This document shows, piece after piece, positions 48,912 to 61,744 of a stretch of DNA of 64,000 bases (its first letter is position 1; every line of letters starts with the position of its first letter). The stretch spans positions 51,303,897 to 51,367,896 of the forward strand of contig NC_037088.1 in the NCBI RefSeq assembly GCF_002994745.2, written 5' to 3'. A program made the translations under genes and the position numbers. The notes under the pieces are model-generated. The model did not search any database, was not told the DNA's origin, and saw nothing but the letters and a program-made list of their open reading frames with translations. Origin of the DNA: Rosa chinensis (Eukaryota > Streptophyta > Magnoliopsida > Rosales > Rosaceae).

Positions 48912-51900
48912 CTACAGAAGCTGCTGCGAGATTCGAATAGATACAACTTCTCCTCCAGCTCCAGCTGTCATCACATGGTATTTGACTTGCAGGCCTGGTA
49001 TCAAAAAGTAGACAAAATTATGGAAAAGTTTGGAAACAAAATAAATAGTCTTTCATAGGCTTCCAAAGATGCAGAGAGTTACACCACGGAAAAGAGGACT
49101 TGTAGAGTTTGGTTTTTCGTTTTCTTTATAATACTACCTTCATTTCTCTGCAGATTTGTGTTGACAGCAACTGCATGCATTGTGATCACAGCCTTCGGTT
49201 GCCAGTCATTCGGTTTCCCGACCCATGACTTGAGGTTGAAGACTGCTGCAGTGTCATTTGGAAATTAGACCAGATCAGTAGGTATGTTCATCAAACAGAT
49301 GTAACTAAAGTTCTGGCTAATAGTAATTGACATGGAAGCAAGGCAATGCAAACAATTCTTACTAACTCGAAGTTGCTTCAAGTATTTCACCTTATTGACT
49401 GACTTGTTCAAAAGATAGTTGATGGGCATTTTACTTAAAGAAGTAAAAGTGGTAACTAGAGAAACAACTCCCTATCAAGACTAATTAAACATTTTCGCCT
49501 CTGTACGTTTAGGGCGTCTAGTAGAAAAGAAAAGTTGACTAATTTTCGGTGTTGTAAAAAGGTAGTGCAGATAGCTTCTAATTTACCTGAAGTGGAAGAG
49601 TCCTTGAGGTGTTTGACATCGAAAATAGCTCCAGAAGCACCCTCAACATGCTTTTTGACATCCTGAATTCCAATAAGTTCATATTCCCAGCTACCATCCT
49701 GGTATCCCTCACTCAAGAACAGTTCAATATGCCTTGCATCCAATGTTTGCATTGTTCCTGTGGATATTTGCAAGCTTTCTCAGTTATGTAGTCGATGAGC
49801 ATAATAATGAAACATACACATAAACCAAGTTGCCCTTCTTGATATCATTTTAGCAGTCTGGTTTTTAATTAACAGAAGAGAAGACAGTGCATTGGTGAAG
49901 AGTGATAATGTGCAATAGCACATTGTGAGCTTTGAAGAAAAAAATGAAGCATGATTGAACTCTGAAATAATAACTAAGCAGATGAGTTACAGAGGCCTTT
50001 AAGGAATGCACATTGTGAGGAGTGACACTTCAAGCATATAACAACAACAACTTCTAATCTCAGGCATCAAGCACGGTATATTAAGTAGCAAGAAGAGTTT
50101 GTTTCTTCTTACCATCACAAGTATTGAGCTCGCAGACAGGGCATCGAACAAGCTGGAGATCTGTGAAAATTCATTTCAGTTCAAAATTGAAGTTATATCA
50201 AATTGGATCATATATAACAAACAGTTCATACTCTTGATTAGTTCAAAATGAAAATGCTAGGATTAATTGAGTCTAATTGAAGTTACCTGCAATCCATATC
50301 CCAGGTTTCACATTGTTCAACACACAACTGCCGCTCGACTCCAACATTTTCTGAATGCTATCTTCCTTGGGGAATTTCAGTGGGGTGCTCAGCCTCTCTG
50401 TTAGGAGTACTGAAGAAGATTCCAGGAAAAATGCACCGATACGCATCCAGTCTGATTCATTCAAGACACAACAGGGAAGAAGCCATTAATCTTCTAGTGT
50501 GGCACTCATTAGGCATAATCCAATGAGATGCATTAACCAGCTGAAAAGTGAAACTATAAATTCCATTAATCGCTGATTTTCTTGGAAGTTAAGTCAGATA
50601 TAAACAAAGTTCTTACACATCAAAACTGATTAGCGACTCAAATTTAAATAGTAAGGACCTTACAAAAATGTATAAATCACACAAAAGTTTTGAACCAGAA
50701 CCAAAAAAGGGAAATTGGGACACTCACCGATATGCTTCTCCGGATGGCGGAACATGTAAGAGTGACTCCCATCTGCAAAAACCATTGGCAATCACAAACA
50801 CTTAATCAGACCGTTATCTAATTGACACGTCACACGTTAGGGAGATCTTGCGGTCCTTACTGAAAGCGGAAATGTAGAGCTTCTTCCAATCAAACGCCGC
50901 CGGGTGGCGAGGAGCAGGGACCTGAAGATCACGCAAGCACAAGTACCTCCATATGCTCCCGTCCTCGACCAGCGCGTGGAACCAACGACATGTCGCAGCG
51001 AGCATCACCAGTGACTTTCCGTCCAGAAACTTTGCGATCTCCGTCCAAACGTCCTGCTCGTGACTGTTCAAGTCCAACAAACTCAGATAATTAGTTAGGC
51101 TCTGTTTGGTTACTGCTGAATTGAACTCTTTCATTTTTACATTTTGTTTCTGTTTAAATTCTCGGCAACCAGACGGCACAGACGAAAGAGCTCTTTGCTA
51201 GATTTAGACTCGACTAATTCAGACCGCCGGAAAAGGAAGACGACGGAAACTCAAATTCAAAGCAGCCAGGAGAACTAGTATAATTCATTTTCAAAATCAA
51301 CAGAAAATTAGAACTATCAAAATCAAGATCTAAGTACGAACACGCAACGCATGATTCAGCTTCAAATTTCGAACAAACTAGAGGAGACTCAAATCAGAGC
51401 TCCGATTTTAAATTTGAATTTCTTCATTTCTCAGGCATGTATAAGCTAAGCTCAGATCCACAGTAACAAAATCCACATATAGATACAAGGATCAAAATCC
51501 TGATCGAGCTCAAAGACCTAAATTCACAGGCAGCGCATGATTGAGCTTCGAAATTCAAACGAAGTACAGAGAATCCAAAGCAAAGCTCCGATTCCTCTGA
51601 GCTCCTTCATTTCTCAAAAAAATTCACACAGAAACACAAATGCAAGCTCAAATTCACCGAAGAGAAATTCAAATCAAACCGCAAGTCCATTCACGCACAC
51701 TCGCATAGGCAAAACCGCACACACACAGAATCCAAATCCACAAAATGAAACCGGTTTTCGAAATTCAAATTCAAATTCACAGAGAGAGGGCGAACCAGGT
51801 GAATGCGGGGCCAGAAGAAGTGAAACGAGGAGAGGTGCAAGAGCAAATCGGCTTGGCTCTTCGCATACGCTTCTGCGTCTTCAGAGGCTGAACGGCTCCG

Positions 51901-51923
51901 GTTCGCTGCTTTCGCTTCGGCAT
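48912..51923 (-). CDS. RMF-like: F-box protein, RMF-like (probable F-box At3g61730 homologue), 316 aa
   Basis: Exons: 51923-51796, 51063-50861, 50772-50728, 50451-50287, 50160-50113, 49757-49587, 49245-49138, 48994-48912. The basic start MPKRKQRTGAVQ runs into CSCTSPRF. The F-box is at ~43-90 (EQDVWTEIAKFLDGKSL, CRWFHALVEDGSIWRYLC). The conserved body has GSHSYMF, DWMRIGAFFLE, GIWIAG-DLQLVRCPVC, TMQTLDARHIELFLSEGY, GSWEYELIG, and the tail VVSIRISQQLL. This matches what I recall of Arabidopsis RMF (Reduced Male Fertility), an SCF ubiquitin-ligase subunit acting in the tapetum. A CT-rich leader and short exon 1 were placed by reading phase across a 732-bp first intron. The seventh exon's acceptor is NAGNAG (CAGCAG). 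The substrate is unknown. Confidence 0.88.
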
Positions 51924-52146
51924 TTTCTCTCTCTACCTCACACTGCGTCTCTCACTTTCTCTCTCTAAAAAGTCTGAAACTGAATCGATCACGCTTCTTT
52001 GAGGCTTCGCTATTTATACTCGCGCCACCCACACATTCAAAAACATAACTAACTCATAATATGGCTTTCGGTAACAAATTCAAATTTATGGGCTTGCTTA
52101 TGACTCTCTGCTACAGGCCCATAAAAAAAATATACACAACGTCTAC

Positions 52147-52319
52147 GGTACATTAATGTACCGATACATCAAGTATACTAGTTTAATATAGATGTAGACT
52201 AGCTCAGTACATGGGTAGACTAGTCTACTTATGCATGGAGTTAGTCTACCCTTGCACCGAGCTAGTCTACCTCTGTATTAAACTAGTCTACTTGATGTAT
52301 CGGTATATTAATGTACTGA
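52147..52319. repeat. Hairpin-forming inverted repeat (fold-back MITE)
   Basis: The left arm (GTACATTAATGTACCGATAC, CATCAAGTATACTAGTTTAA) pairs with the right arm (TTAAACTAGTCTACTTGATG, TATCGGTATATTAATGTAC); arms of ~78 bp and a loop of about 15 bp. The motif GTAGACTAG recurs within both arms. No clear target-site duplication was seen. Confidence 0.75.
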
Positions 52320-53240
52320 AGTCTTTTCTCAAGACCTCCCTTTTATTATTTGTTATTAACTTTTCTTTTCTTTTTTTTGATAATTTCATATATATATTCC
52401 GGGAAACCTTTAAAACTAACAAACTCGACAACTAAACTGAAGAACTAAACCAAAGAATAACCGAGGAAGATTTTACAGAGTGATTAAGCTCTACGGGTGA
52501 ATTTTCATCTCTAAATAATACCTTCTACGGTTCTACCAGTCTGAGGCATTGGCCTCTTCTTCTACATTTAAATTTCCGAAAGAATACCACATCGACTCTC
52601 ACATAACACCCTTATTTCGGGGGTGCAAATGTAAGACAAGCGGCATTGGCACATCTTATACATATGGTTTTGCTCTTTTATTCATCTTCTTGTCATTTTT
52701 AGATCTATAAATCTTTGCAAAGTTTGAGTTTCTAGTCTTGAAAGCCATTTTGAATATTGCCAAGAACTTTAATTAACATTTGGATGCCAGAGATCAAATT
52801 TTGGGGTGTTTAGAAGTCCTTGAACTTTTCTTGAATCATACTTACGTTATGAAAGAGCTTGATGGATCAAAAAATTGGGTGCTTGAGATATATGTACAAA
52901 CTGAAATTAGTAGATCAATTGGCTTGGGAACAATTACAATTACAGTATGGAGATTATAAAACAATCTGTCAAATTCTTTTACTTACAGAGAAACAAAAGC
53001 AAAAAGGCCACCAGCCAAATAGCTAGGTGATAATGATATTACATTTTATTCTAATATGGTTACAACACGAATTGCCCTAGATAAATTGAAAAGAATTACA
53101 AGCTCAAGGAGAAAAGGTTTCCTTTCTTTTCTGTAACAAGGGGAACGGGTTTCCTCAATGGTTAGAAGTGGTCAGAGCTCTGTGCAGAGATGATATGGGA
53201 GCACCAAAAAATGTATGAACTGTGAACTGTGAACTGTGAA
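52320..53240. other. 3' flank of the ATX gene, with a short tandem repeat
   Basis: Three to four copies of the 8-mer GTGAACTG lie directly after the ATX stop codon (about 53213-53240), in its 3' UTR. Otherwise AT-rich with no gene. Confidence 0.5.
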
Positions 53241-56200
53241 CTAACACAAGAATTTCCTACAGTTGGGAGCTTTACATAGACAGGGAACTCTCAGCTCGTC
53301 ACATTCATCCGGCTCAAACAAGTAATCGTACCTGTTAAACAAAAATTAAGGAGAAACTTGTAACCTTTCTCAACCAAACATACATCATTTTTAAATGCGT
53401 CAATGCAAAAATCTAAAGAAAATACCAGAAAACTTACGTTAGTTCTTCACCGGCCGAAACACAAGTCTTGGCAATGAGAACTATTCGGTTCTCCTCACCC
53501 ACACTCATGATCCTTGAATAGCAATTGGGTGTGCACTGCAGGACGTGCAACAAAATTTTAGCATCATGATATGTAATTCAGAACTTCCAATAGACCGGCT
53601 TGAGTTTAGCAAATCCAATAAATTGACACTTTAAATGGTCAACTTTAATTATATCCATGAGCAAACAAAAGCTCAAAGTCATTAATTATGGAACTCACCG
53701 AATGGTTAATTAACCGTGCTATATTTCCTCTATATGTAGCATCAATTACTACTTCCTCACTGATCTTGAAAAGCTGCAAAAAAAGGTAGTTCATACACTT
53801 TAAATCACATTCCAATGACATAAACTGAAGGGCGAGAGGGGAGGGTGCTTTGGCTGTAAATTGAATCAATAACATGTTAGGAGCCGCAACCCTAACATAA
53901 CAAACTGTCTAACTCAACACTAGAGAACCTCAAGTTGTGTAATAGAAAGATGGTGCTTAAATTAAGATAGAACTAATTTTTTTTTTTTTGGCTGAAAGAC
54001 GGAACTAGTTCTAATGGTTCAAAAGTCAATTTTGATCTGGCACATGGATAAACTTCCCATCAATGTATAAAGCATCATTAATTTCATGGGACAAATCCTC
54101 ATCTACAGGAGTGTTCTCATTTTGTGCCAAGACTAATAAGTTTCAAAACAATTGATAAGAAGTACTGCACAAAAAAATGATTACATGTGAAATTTTTAAG
54201 CTCCCCATCAATTTTTCCCACATGTAATTGGAATGCTAAGTAGTCTTGATTCCAGCAGTTGCTGGCTAATATATGTTCATAAGCTACTCCCAAGATAATG
54301 TATACTGCATACATAGAAACATAGGAGTATACTGAAAATCGACTTACATAGCAATCTTTGCCTTGTAGCCTGTACCGTGCTTCCCTCAGATCTGCAACAC
54401 TACGTCTTACCCGCTCACCACGATACTCAACAACCTGGAAACAAGCATAGTTAGCATTAAAAAGATCACATGAAACAGAACACTTTGGTTGCTGAAAATC
54501 ATCTTTCATAATCAAAGACAATGGCTTGGAGTTATTCACCAAAAGATTTTAAATATGCATCAAGGAATTCACACTTTCCTATCAATCAGATGACAAAGAA
54601 TATTCCCTAAGCGATTAACATAAAGAAAGAAATCTATATGAAGTCATAGTTACATACATATACATATTTGAATTACAAGTTCATTCAATAACTACAGTAT
54701 TAAGTAACAATTGAGTACCATTTCTCCTTCTTGAATATTCCTACGCGCAAATAGACCCCAACCATGTATTCCAGATTTACCAAAACAAACCCGGTGATTT
54801 TCAGTTTTCTGAAATAAAGACAAGAACAAATGTTAATGACTTCTGCACATAAAACAAAAATGTCAAGAGTCTATCAAGTAAGCAACCACAGCATATGAAG
54901 AGATGTGACTTGCCTGCAAGTGGTAAAGCCGATCCTTGAAGGAAGAAAAAATTTTAGAATCTTCTACTTCCTAATAAAAGGAAACAGATATAATTAGTCC
55001 ATCACACCAACCAACCAAGGAAAACAAAAGATGATATATATAGATATTTTGTCTATAAAAAAATGTCAACATTTATATTATAAAGTGAAGAAAATGTAAA
55101 AGTCAATAAGGACAAGAGTATTACTATAAATGTGCTCAAGCTATTCACTGAGTCTAATGAATGATGTGTTGGTCCCCTTGGTCGATGAAAAATTGGTAGC
55201 CGCTCACCTCCCTGGTAGAGAATAATGAAACATAAAAACACAATTAATAACTCGACTAGAAACAATAATGAACTAGTAAACTACTTAAAAGAAATTCAAG
55301 AGGAAATATGACAGCTATGCATACTATGCTAACACAAGTTACCTTAAAATTTGATCTTTTAATAGCACGGCATCTTGCAGCAGAGAGTGGTTCTAACTCA
55401 TCAGACTCTGAGGTTGAAGGTTCTGGAACTTCAGTCCTCTTTGATGAGACCACCCTCGAACCCCTGAAGAACCCTTTCTCGTTTTGAAGCAAGCTTCTGG
55501 CAGCAAAAACCCCCGAAGGAGTACGAACAACAACAACAGCATCTGGATTAGGGATCCTGAAACAAAGGTTATGAATATATATGAGCCACAGGAAAATGCA
55601 ACCTTAAACAAATGCTCCCACTGGGAGGACTTATAGCAGTAGGGACCATATGAAAAATACAGTACGGTCCTAACCTGTGCACAGCACAATATATCATCTT
55701 CGTTGTTACTTGTTTCCCATTCTTCTCTTGGCAGTGCAACTGAAAGTTGAAGATGCAATATAATCAAATCACCAACATTGTTCACAAATTATTCCTAAGA
55801 ATTGAAAGATAAGTGCAAACAATAAAACAACAAGAGAAAATTATGACAAGATTAGTCTAATAAAAGATGCAAATGTATATGTATATGTCAGTTGAGATTA
55901 AAGGACTAATGCATAAGTTGTAGTTACTGACTCAAGTGGAAAGGGCGTTCATAAAGTAAAACAACAATGAAATCTTACTTCCATGTTGTAGCCTGCTCTT
56001 GATGCACAGGTTGCATGAAAATGAGTGGCACATTTGCAACATGTGGTGCAGGAACCATGAGTCTGCGTACAAATTACACAACGCTGTTCCAAAAGAGAAG
56101 GTGAACTGAATTAGAGAGGTTACAAGTTTGTACCATCACCAAATAAGCAACTAATGAACTGTCCTTTCCTAACTGGTGAAGGAAACCAAAACCCTAACTG

Positions 56201-59200
56201 GTGGAGAAAACCAAAAAAAAAAAGTCCCAGCATAACATCACCCCTTTGGTTAAGAATAAGAAAACAAAGTAATTGAAGTGTCCAAAAGTATCACCCAGAG
56301 TATTAAATTACCTTCATAAAAGTAGTGGGTGGGATTCTAAGGATTCCAACAGCAGGTTCCATCTTCTCATGATTCAAGAAACCTACTTCGGGACGAAACC
56401 AAGCACAAGAGACATGAACCCACAAGGTGTCAACATCAGTGGGCTTCAAAGCACCTCCTGAAGAAACCAATTTTGAATTAGCAAACGAGGAACCAGTCAA
56501 CCTTACTGAAGATATAAGATAGCATTATGGTGCACATTTCATGCTCTAGGTAGATAATTCAGGTTTCCTTTATAAGAAACAAAACTCAGTGACCATCATT
56601 GGAACTATTCAAACATATGCATGACTATTAATGATTCGCAGAAGTCAAAAGAATATCCGCTTAAGCTTCCAAAAGAGACAAAAGAGGATGAAAGAAATAT
56701 AAATAGTAAGCACTAGTAACACTGGAATCATCAATGGCATGAAAATGAATAGTCAAATGAGAAGGAACTCTGAAATAGCAAAATATTAATTTTGCAGTCA
56801 AACATAAATAATTTTATTAGAAATTACAGTAGTGTCATCAAAAAACTCATAATGCAAGTATATAAATCAATATGAAATCACTAAGGTCCACTCAAGACAC
56901 TGGATGATGGCAAAAATACCTTTTACAGGACAGAGACAACATTCCTTAATGATATCAGGTGTTTCACATGCTCTACAAACCCATGAAGTAAAATCCTGGA
57001 CATCTTTTGCACCATAGCATTCTTGGTGCACAGCTATTTGACACCTGGACAAAGTAACAAAAATTATATAAAACTCTTAGTCTTGCATCAGAAACAAGAA
57101 TAAAACAATTATCTAAAAATTTAAACTTGGCACAAAGATGCAACAAAAGATGGAGACAGGCACCTGTTGCATATGATCATTTTGTTATCTTCCCAATCTT
57201 CAACCCATCTACAAACTGCACATCTTTCACTTGTCCACTTTGCATTAACTGGCTCGTACTTTTCTGTTGCAACAAAGATACAAGTGAGTCTCTCACTATA
57301 AAAAAAAAAAATTATCAACCAAAAACCTCCTTGCCACTTAAGCAAAAGGCTCAGCCGCCTCTGCGACACTGACACAGAGACACAGACGGACAAGTAGATC
57401 AGCCAACATGTAAACAATTAGGCATGTGTTTCACCTTGTAACGAATCAAGCAGTCGCTGCTTATCTAATTTGAGAGGCTGTAAGCCATGTTCATTATACT
57501 CTGCAATCTGAAACATATTCAAGATTAGTGAGAAACTGTCTAGAATCAATATAGTGCAGAACTAAAGTTAAAAGGAAAGTTTATCTGTTTTGACCAAAAT
57601 GAAAATGAGCCATCAAATTCTCAGAATTACAACAAAAATATTGCTGATTACCAAAACCATAGTGTAGATAAGATACAAGATATTGTACAAACCCATTGTT
57701 CCAGTGTTAGCATTGTGGCCTTCACTTTCACACTATGCTTCCATTTTTTTGCTCTACAACCTGTGTGCCTTTCCCATTCACCAAGGCTCTGCATCTTTGA
57801 CTCATCACAGGGTCCACACTTACAAGCAACCCTGCAACATAAAATAATCAGAAGCAGCTTGCAAATCCTCCAAATATGACTTTACAGTACAGTTGAAATT
57901 GACTTGAATTAGGAAGGTAAAATACCAAGCAAGACCAAATGACTTTAATTCAAAAAGGTACAAAAATGAGAAATTAATTTCAATATAACACTTCAATTTC
58001 AGAAGATAAGCGCTTACATATGAAGGTTTGGTACATAAGTTCCTTCCATGCCATTACAAACCACAGTTACCTCAGACACAGTTACGCCAGTCACAGATTT
58101 CCGGCCAGAACTGTTTCAAAAATTGCCACATCAATCAGTAAGTTAATAAAGAAAATTTAAAAACGAACTAAATCAGTATAATCTAATGAAATGACATGCC
58201 TGTGTTTTTGCCGACACTGTAACTCATCTAACATTTCACCTTTGGCCTTATTTTTGCAATCAGGACAATAGTAATCAATGTGCTCTGGGTCCTGAACAAC
58301 AGGGCAATTCAGTAATGCTTCACTACTTAACCAAATTAGGTAAAAGAAACATAGGAGAAACGGAAACGTATTGTCAAATTAAGCATGAAAGGTATACCTT
58401 GAAAACTTTACTGGAAATTTTGTCACACTCAGCATGCACCCAAACATTACAGCCATCACAGCATACCTGAGACAGATAATTGAAATGAACAAATTCCCAA
58501 ATTTTTCAACTACAAAACTATAGTAATGAATGATATTGATCATGAGGACATCAGATTGATCACAATGAAAAAGATTGCAGATTACTGACCCAATCTCCAC
58601 CATCTGAATGGTGCCATATCTTCTTACATATGCCACAATATTGTCTTGATTTTTTCAACTACATAAAATGATAGAGAGCATCATTAGAAACCTCCAATTA
58701 TGTATGGAAATGTTTGACTTAAAAGTTGATAAAACTCCAACATGAGGCAAGTTTGAACCTTTGCACAATGTTTACATAAAACTTGGGTTTCAGAACCTGA
58801 GCCCTTCACTTTTTTCATAGCTTTAGAAGGAGTGATCAAACCACAGCAATCACAAGGTCTTGTGTCCTTCTGATATGCTTCCTGCACAATAAATTCATTG
58901 GATGAACTCTCATTCCAGAGACAACCAGACTTTGCTACAATAATAACAAAAGATTATAATTCATATAACAAGGACAAAAAGAAAAAATTGCAGAAACCTG
59001 CGTCAAGGATTATAATCTCTGCAAGAAAGAAAGAAAGAAAAAAACTAACAAGCAAAAAGAGTTATTTGGGTCCTTTTGCTATAAAATGCACATCCACCTA
59101 AAAAGATATACAAGTACTTCCAAGTTTTATCTGAGGATTAGCAAAATAATGTGTCCAACTTCACAACAAAACTAGAAGTTCCAGATCATATTTCTCAAAG

Positions 59201-60554
59201 AGGACTAATGTTGAGACAAGAAAATATTCCTAGAAAAGAACTTGCCTGATTCAGATTCTGACTGTAATATGCCTGATCTTGATAAAAATCTGTGGCCTCT
59301 TGGATTTCAGGGGCATTTGCCTCTGAATCAGTAGTTTTACAAGCTGCGTAAATAAAGCCATTTTCTGCTAACACCGCCTCCTCTATTGCCATCTGAAGCT
59401 CGCTTGGTTTACTCCTGTACAACTGGGTCTGTCCTCGAAATCTGAAGAAGCCAAAACTCTGGAATGTTCAAAGACTTTATCTTTAAAGAACAAACAAGCA
59501 AAATACAGCTCAGGATTAAATAGCTACACACCTCTCAAGGAACTGCTTGAATGGATATATCATTCCCTGCTTCACCCACCCATAATCCTGTTCATTTAAA
59601 CCAGACACTTTAAGCAAATCTATTGTACCCACAAAAATAAACACAGAGTATCAACAGTAAAAAAATATTTACCCTTTGTGTTCCATTCTTTGAGAACCCA
59701 AAGAACATGACACAGATAGCATTAGGAATACAGCAGCTCAACACTGCTTCTGGAGCTTGCAATATGGGGTCGATAACCACTGCCGGCCAAACTGGGTAGC
59801 TCCTCCCACACTTAGCCCAAACAATATCACCCAAAGCAAAGTCCTGCGGCTTATACACTTCTTTCTTCTTTGCACAATCGGGTTTGCGAACTTTCTCCTT
59901 GCCGCCAAAACTAAACCCAGCTCCATATTCCTCACTTCTTTCCTCTGGCAAAGAATTTCCACCACGTTTCGACGCTATCGAATTTTTCAAACCCATATAC
60001 TGTCTGTAACCAATATCATCATAATAATCCACTTCTTCTTGCTCTACCTTCCCACAATATTGGAACTTCTTCAACTTCTTAAACCCATTGATCACCTCCT
60101 TACGCTTTTTAACAAAACCCAATTTCTCAATCCCTTCTCTGTCCTCCACTGCTAAAACATCACATTCTTCTTCATCTTCAAAAACCGTATATGTATCCAC
60201 ATATTTCGCTTGCTTTTTCTCACCTGAACCGTTAAACCTCGAAGACGGCACTTGCGGCCGTCCTCGAGCAGACCTCCTCAACTTCTCGGACCTCCGATTC
60301 ATTTCTCGCCGCTTACTCAACCGCTGCAAATTCGACTCCACCACCTCGACCGCAGCCGAAAACGACTCGTCGTATCCCGACGAACCGGAGCCGCTGCTCA
60401 AATCCTCCCCCATGCCATTGCCAACTGAGCAGTACCCATTCGCTTTCCGCCTCTTCGGATTCGCCGAATACGCATAGGCCTTAGCTTCCGCCTCCTCCAG
60501 CTTACACCGTTTCAAATTCGGCATTTCAAATCTCGACGGCCGCTTAATTATCAT
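53241..60554 (-). CDS. ATX5-like: Trithorax-like histone-lysine methyltransferase ATX3/4/5 type, 1,043 aa, 23 exons
   Basis: Exons: 60554-59673, 59587-59532, 59441-59246, 58881-58759, 58658-58590, 58466-58398, 58291-58200, 58110-58018, 57831-57693, 57507-57435, 57263-57164, 57044-56920, 56457-56312, 56083-55979, 55739-55675, 55556-55343, 55211-55125, 54970-54914, 54808-54719, 54434-54348, 53773-53699, 53535-53438, 53331-53241. Start [18 protein letters not shown] as in ATX3-5. PWWP at ~243 ([19 protein letters not shown]), a PHD finger at ~420-496 ([25 protein letters not shown]), an extended PHD ([39 protein letters not shown]), SET at ~885-1010 ([33 protein letters not shown]) and a post-[11 protein letters not shown]. 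Family knowledge: nuclear H3K4 di/trimethylation by ATX3/4/5. The catalytic residues are present. Introns 3, 7 and 18 start with GC. An in-frame ATG at 60575 was not chosen. Confidence 0.94.
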
Positions 60555-61641
60555 ATTCCAACCTCCCAGTTTCAACGAACCCTAATTTCACATTTGAACC
60601 CCAAACCAAACCTCCCACGCAAAACCTCCTCAATCGAATCCAAAAAAAAAAAAACGCTTCCGAATTCAGTAACCGTCGCCGGAAACACAACAAAAACCCC
60701 CCGAAAATGACCGTCAAGCCCCAAATTCGAATTCGGAAACCCTAAACCGATGCAAACGAAACCAAAAACCGCCGATTCAAACTCCGACTTTCCGTTCCTC
60801 CGATAACCAAAAGCTCCGACTCCGACAACGAACTCGAAATTCCGACCTCAGAGCCGTCGCTTATTATAAAATCGGCTACGAATCTCCACCGGAAATTCAA
60901 AAAAAAATTCGCAGCAAAAAAAAAAAAAAATCTCGGGGTTTTCTATCTAGGCTGTGTCTGTCACAGAGAGAAAGAGAGAGAGTTCTATTTTGCCCAAATC
61001 CAAATCCAAATCCCACAACTGCGTAGATTATAATTTTTTTTTATTTAGAAAAGTTAAGGTAAAAAAAATAATATTATTCTTTTACCTTACTTAAAGGATT
61101 TTTAAAATAATTTCGTTCCCGGGCCACGTGGCCATTTGCCTCCAAAATTTGGGACGGAGGGAGATTGCGAAATTTTCGTGACGTGAAAGCGCGAACTGAA
61201 ATTTTAGTTGGGAAGAAGAGGTAGGACGGAGTTTCTGTGCTACCTGGTGTAGGGGAATTAGACTTGGACTACAAGCATGGGCCTGCAGAGAATCTAGAAT
61301 GAGTTGACTATTTGACTTGGGGAGTTGGAGGTGCGCTTTTCGTACAGAGGATTTTATTGTACAGAGTCTGGTCCACAGGATGTGATTGGGGTGGAATCTT
61401 GGTGATCACGCAGGGAGAAACTCACAAAAGCGTGTTTGACCTCAGTCTTTTTACGTGGTTTACGCATCCGTCTCTGTTTCTCTAATACGTTACATTATTG
61501 GAAGTCCCTCCCACACAGTAGGATTTGCAAGTTTGAACTCAATATGGTTTACAAATAAATCCTTTTAGGAAAAGATCCACTTCTCTAATACGGTAAAGAA
61601 TTGGAAACCTTTTCAGTGCCCAATTGGGTTGAAATACACTC
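60555..61641. other. Shared upstream region of the divergent ATX and SWEET genes
   Basis: It holds the CT-rich ATX leader (~60560-60990) and the SWEET promoter. No further gene recognised. Confidence 0.5.
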
Positions 61642-61649
61642 TATAAATA
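61642..61649 (+). promoter_or_regulatory. Probable TATA box of the SWEET gene
   Basis: TATAAATA lies 103 bp upstream of ATG 61745. It lies downstream of an in-frame ATG at 61601, which favours 61745 as the real start. Confidence 0.5.
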
Positions 61650-61744
61650 ATAACACGGTGACTACGATATATTCATTCATTCATTCAATATTTGGTATCT
61701 TATTTTCAATCACATACATTTTCTTTGTCATTTTCCTCGCAAAG

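Noticed and set aside
51064..51179. Alternative F-box protein start MPSGCREFK...
   Set aside because: It is intronic. The acceptor at 51064-51065 joins exon 1 at 51796, and the resulting N terminus resembles RMF.
61601..61744. 48-residue N-terminal extension of the SWEET ORF (METFSVPNW...)
   Set aside because: The TATA box at 61642 lies inside it, and SWEET proteins start at the position of Met 61745.
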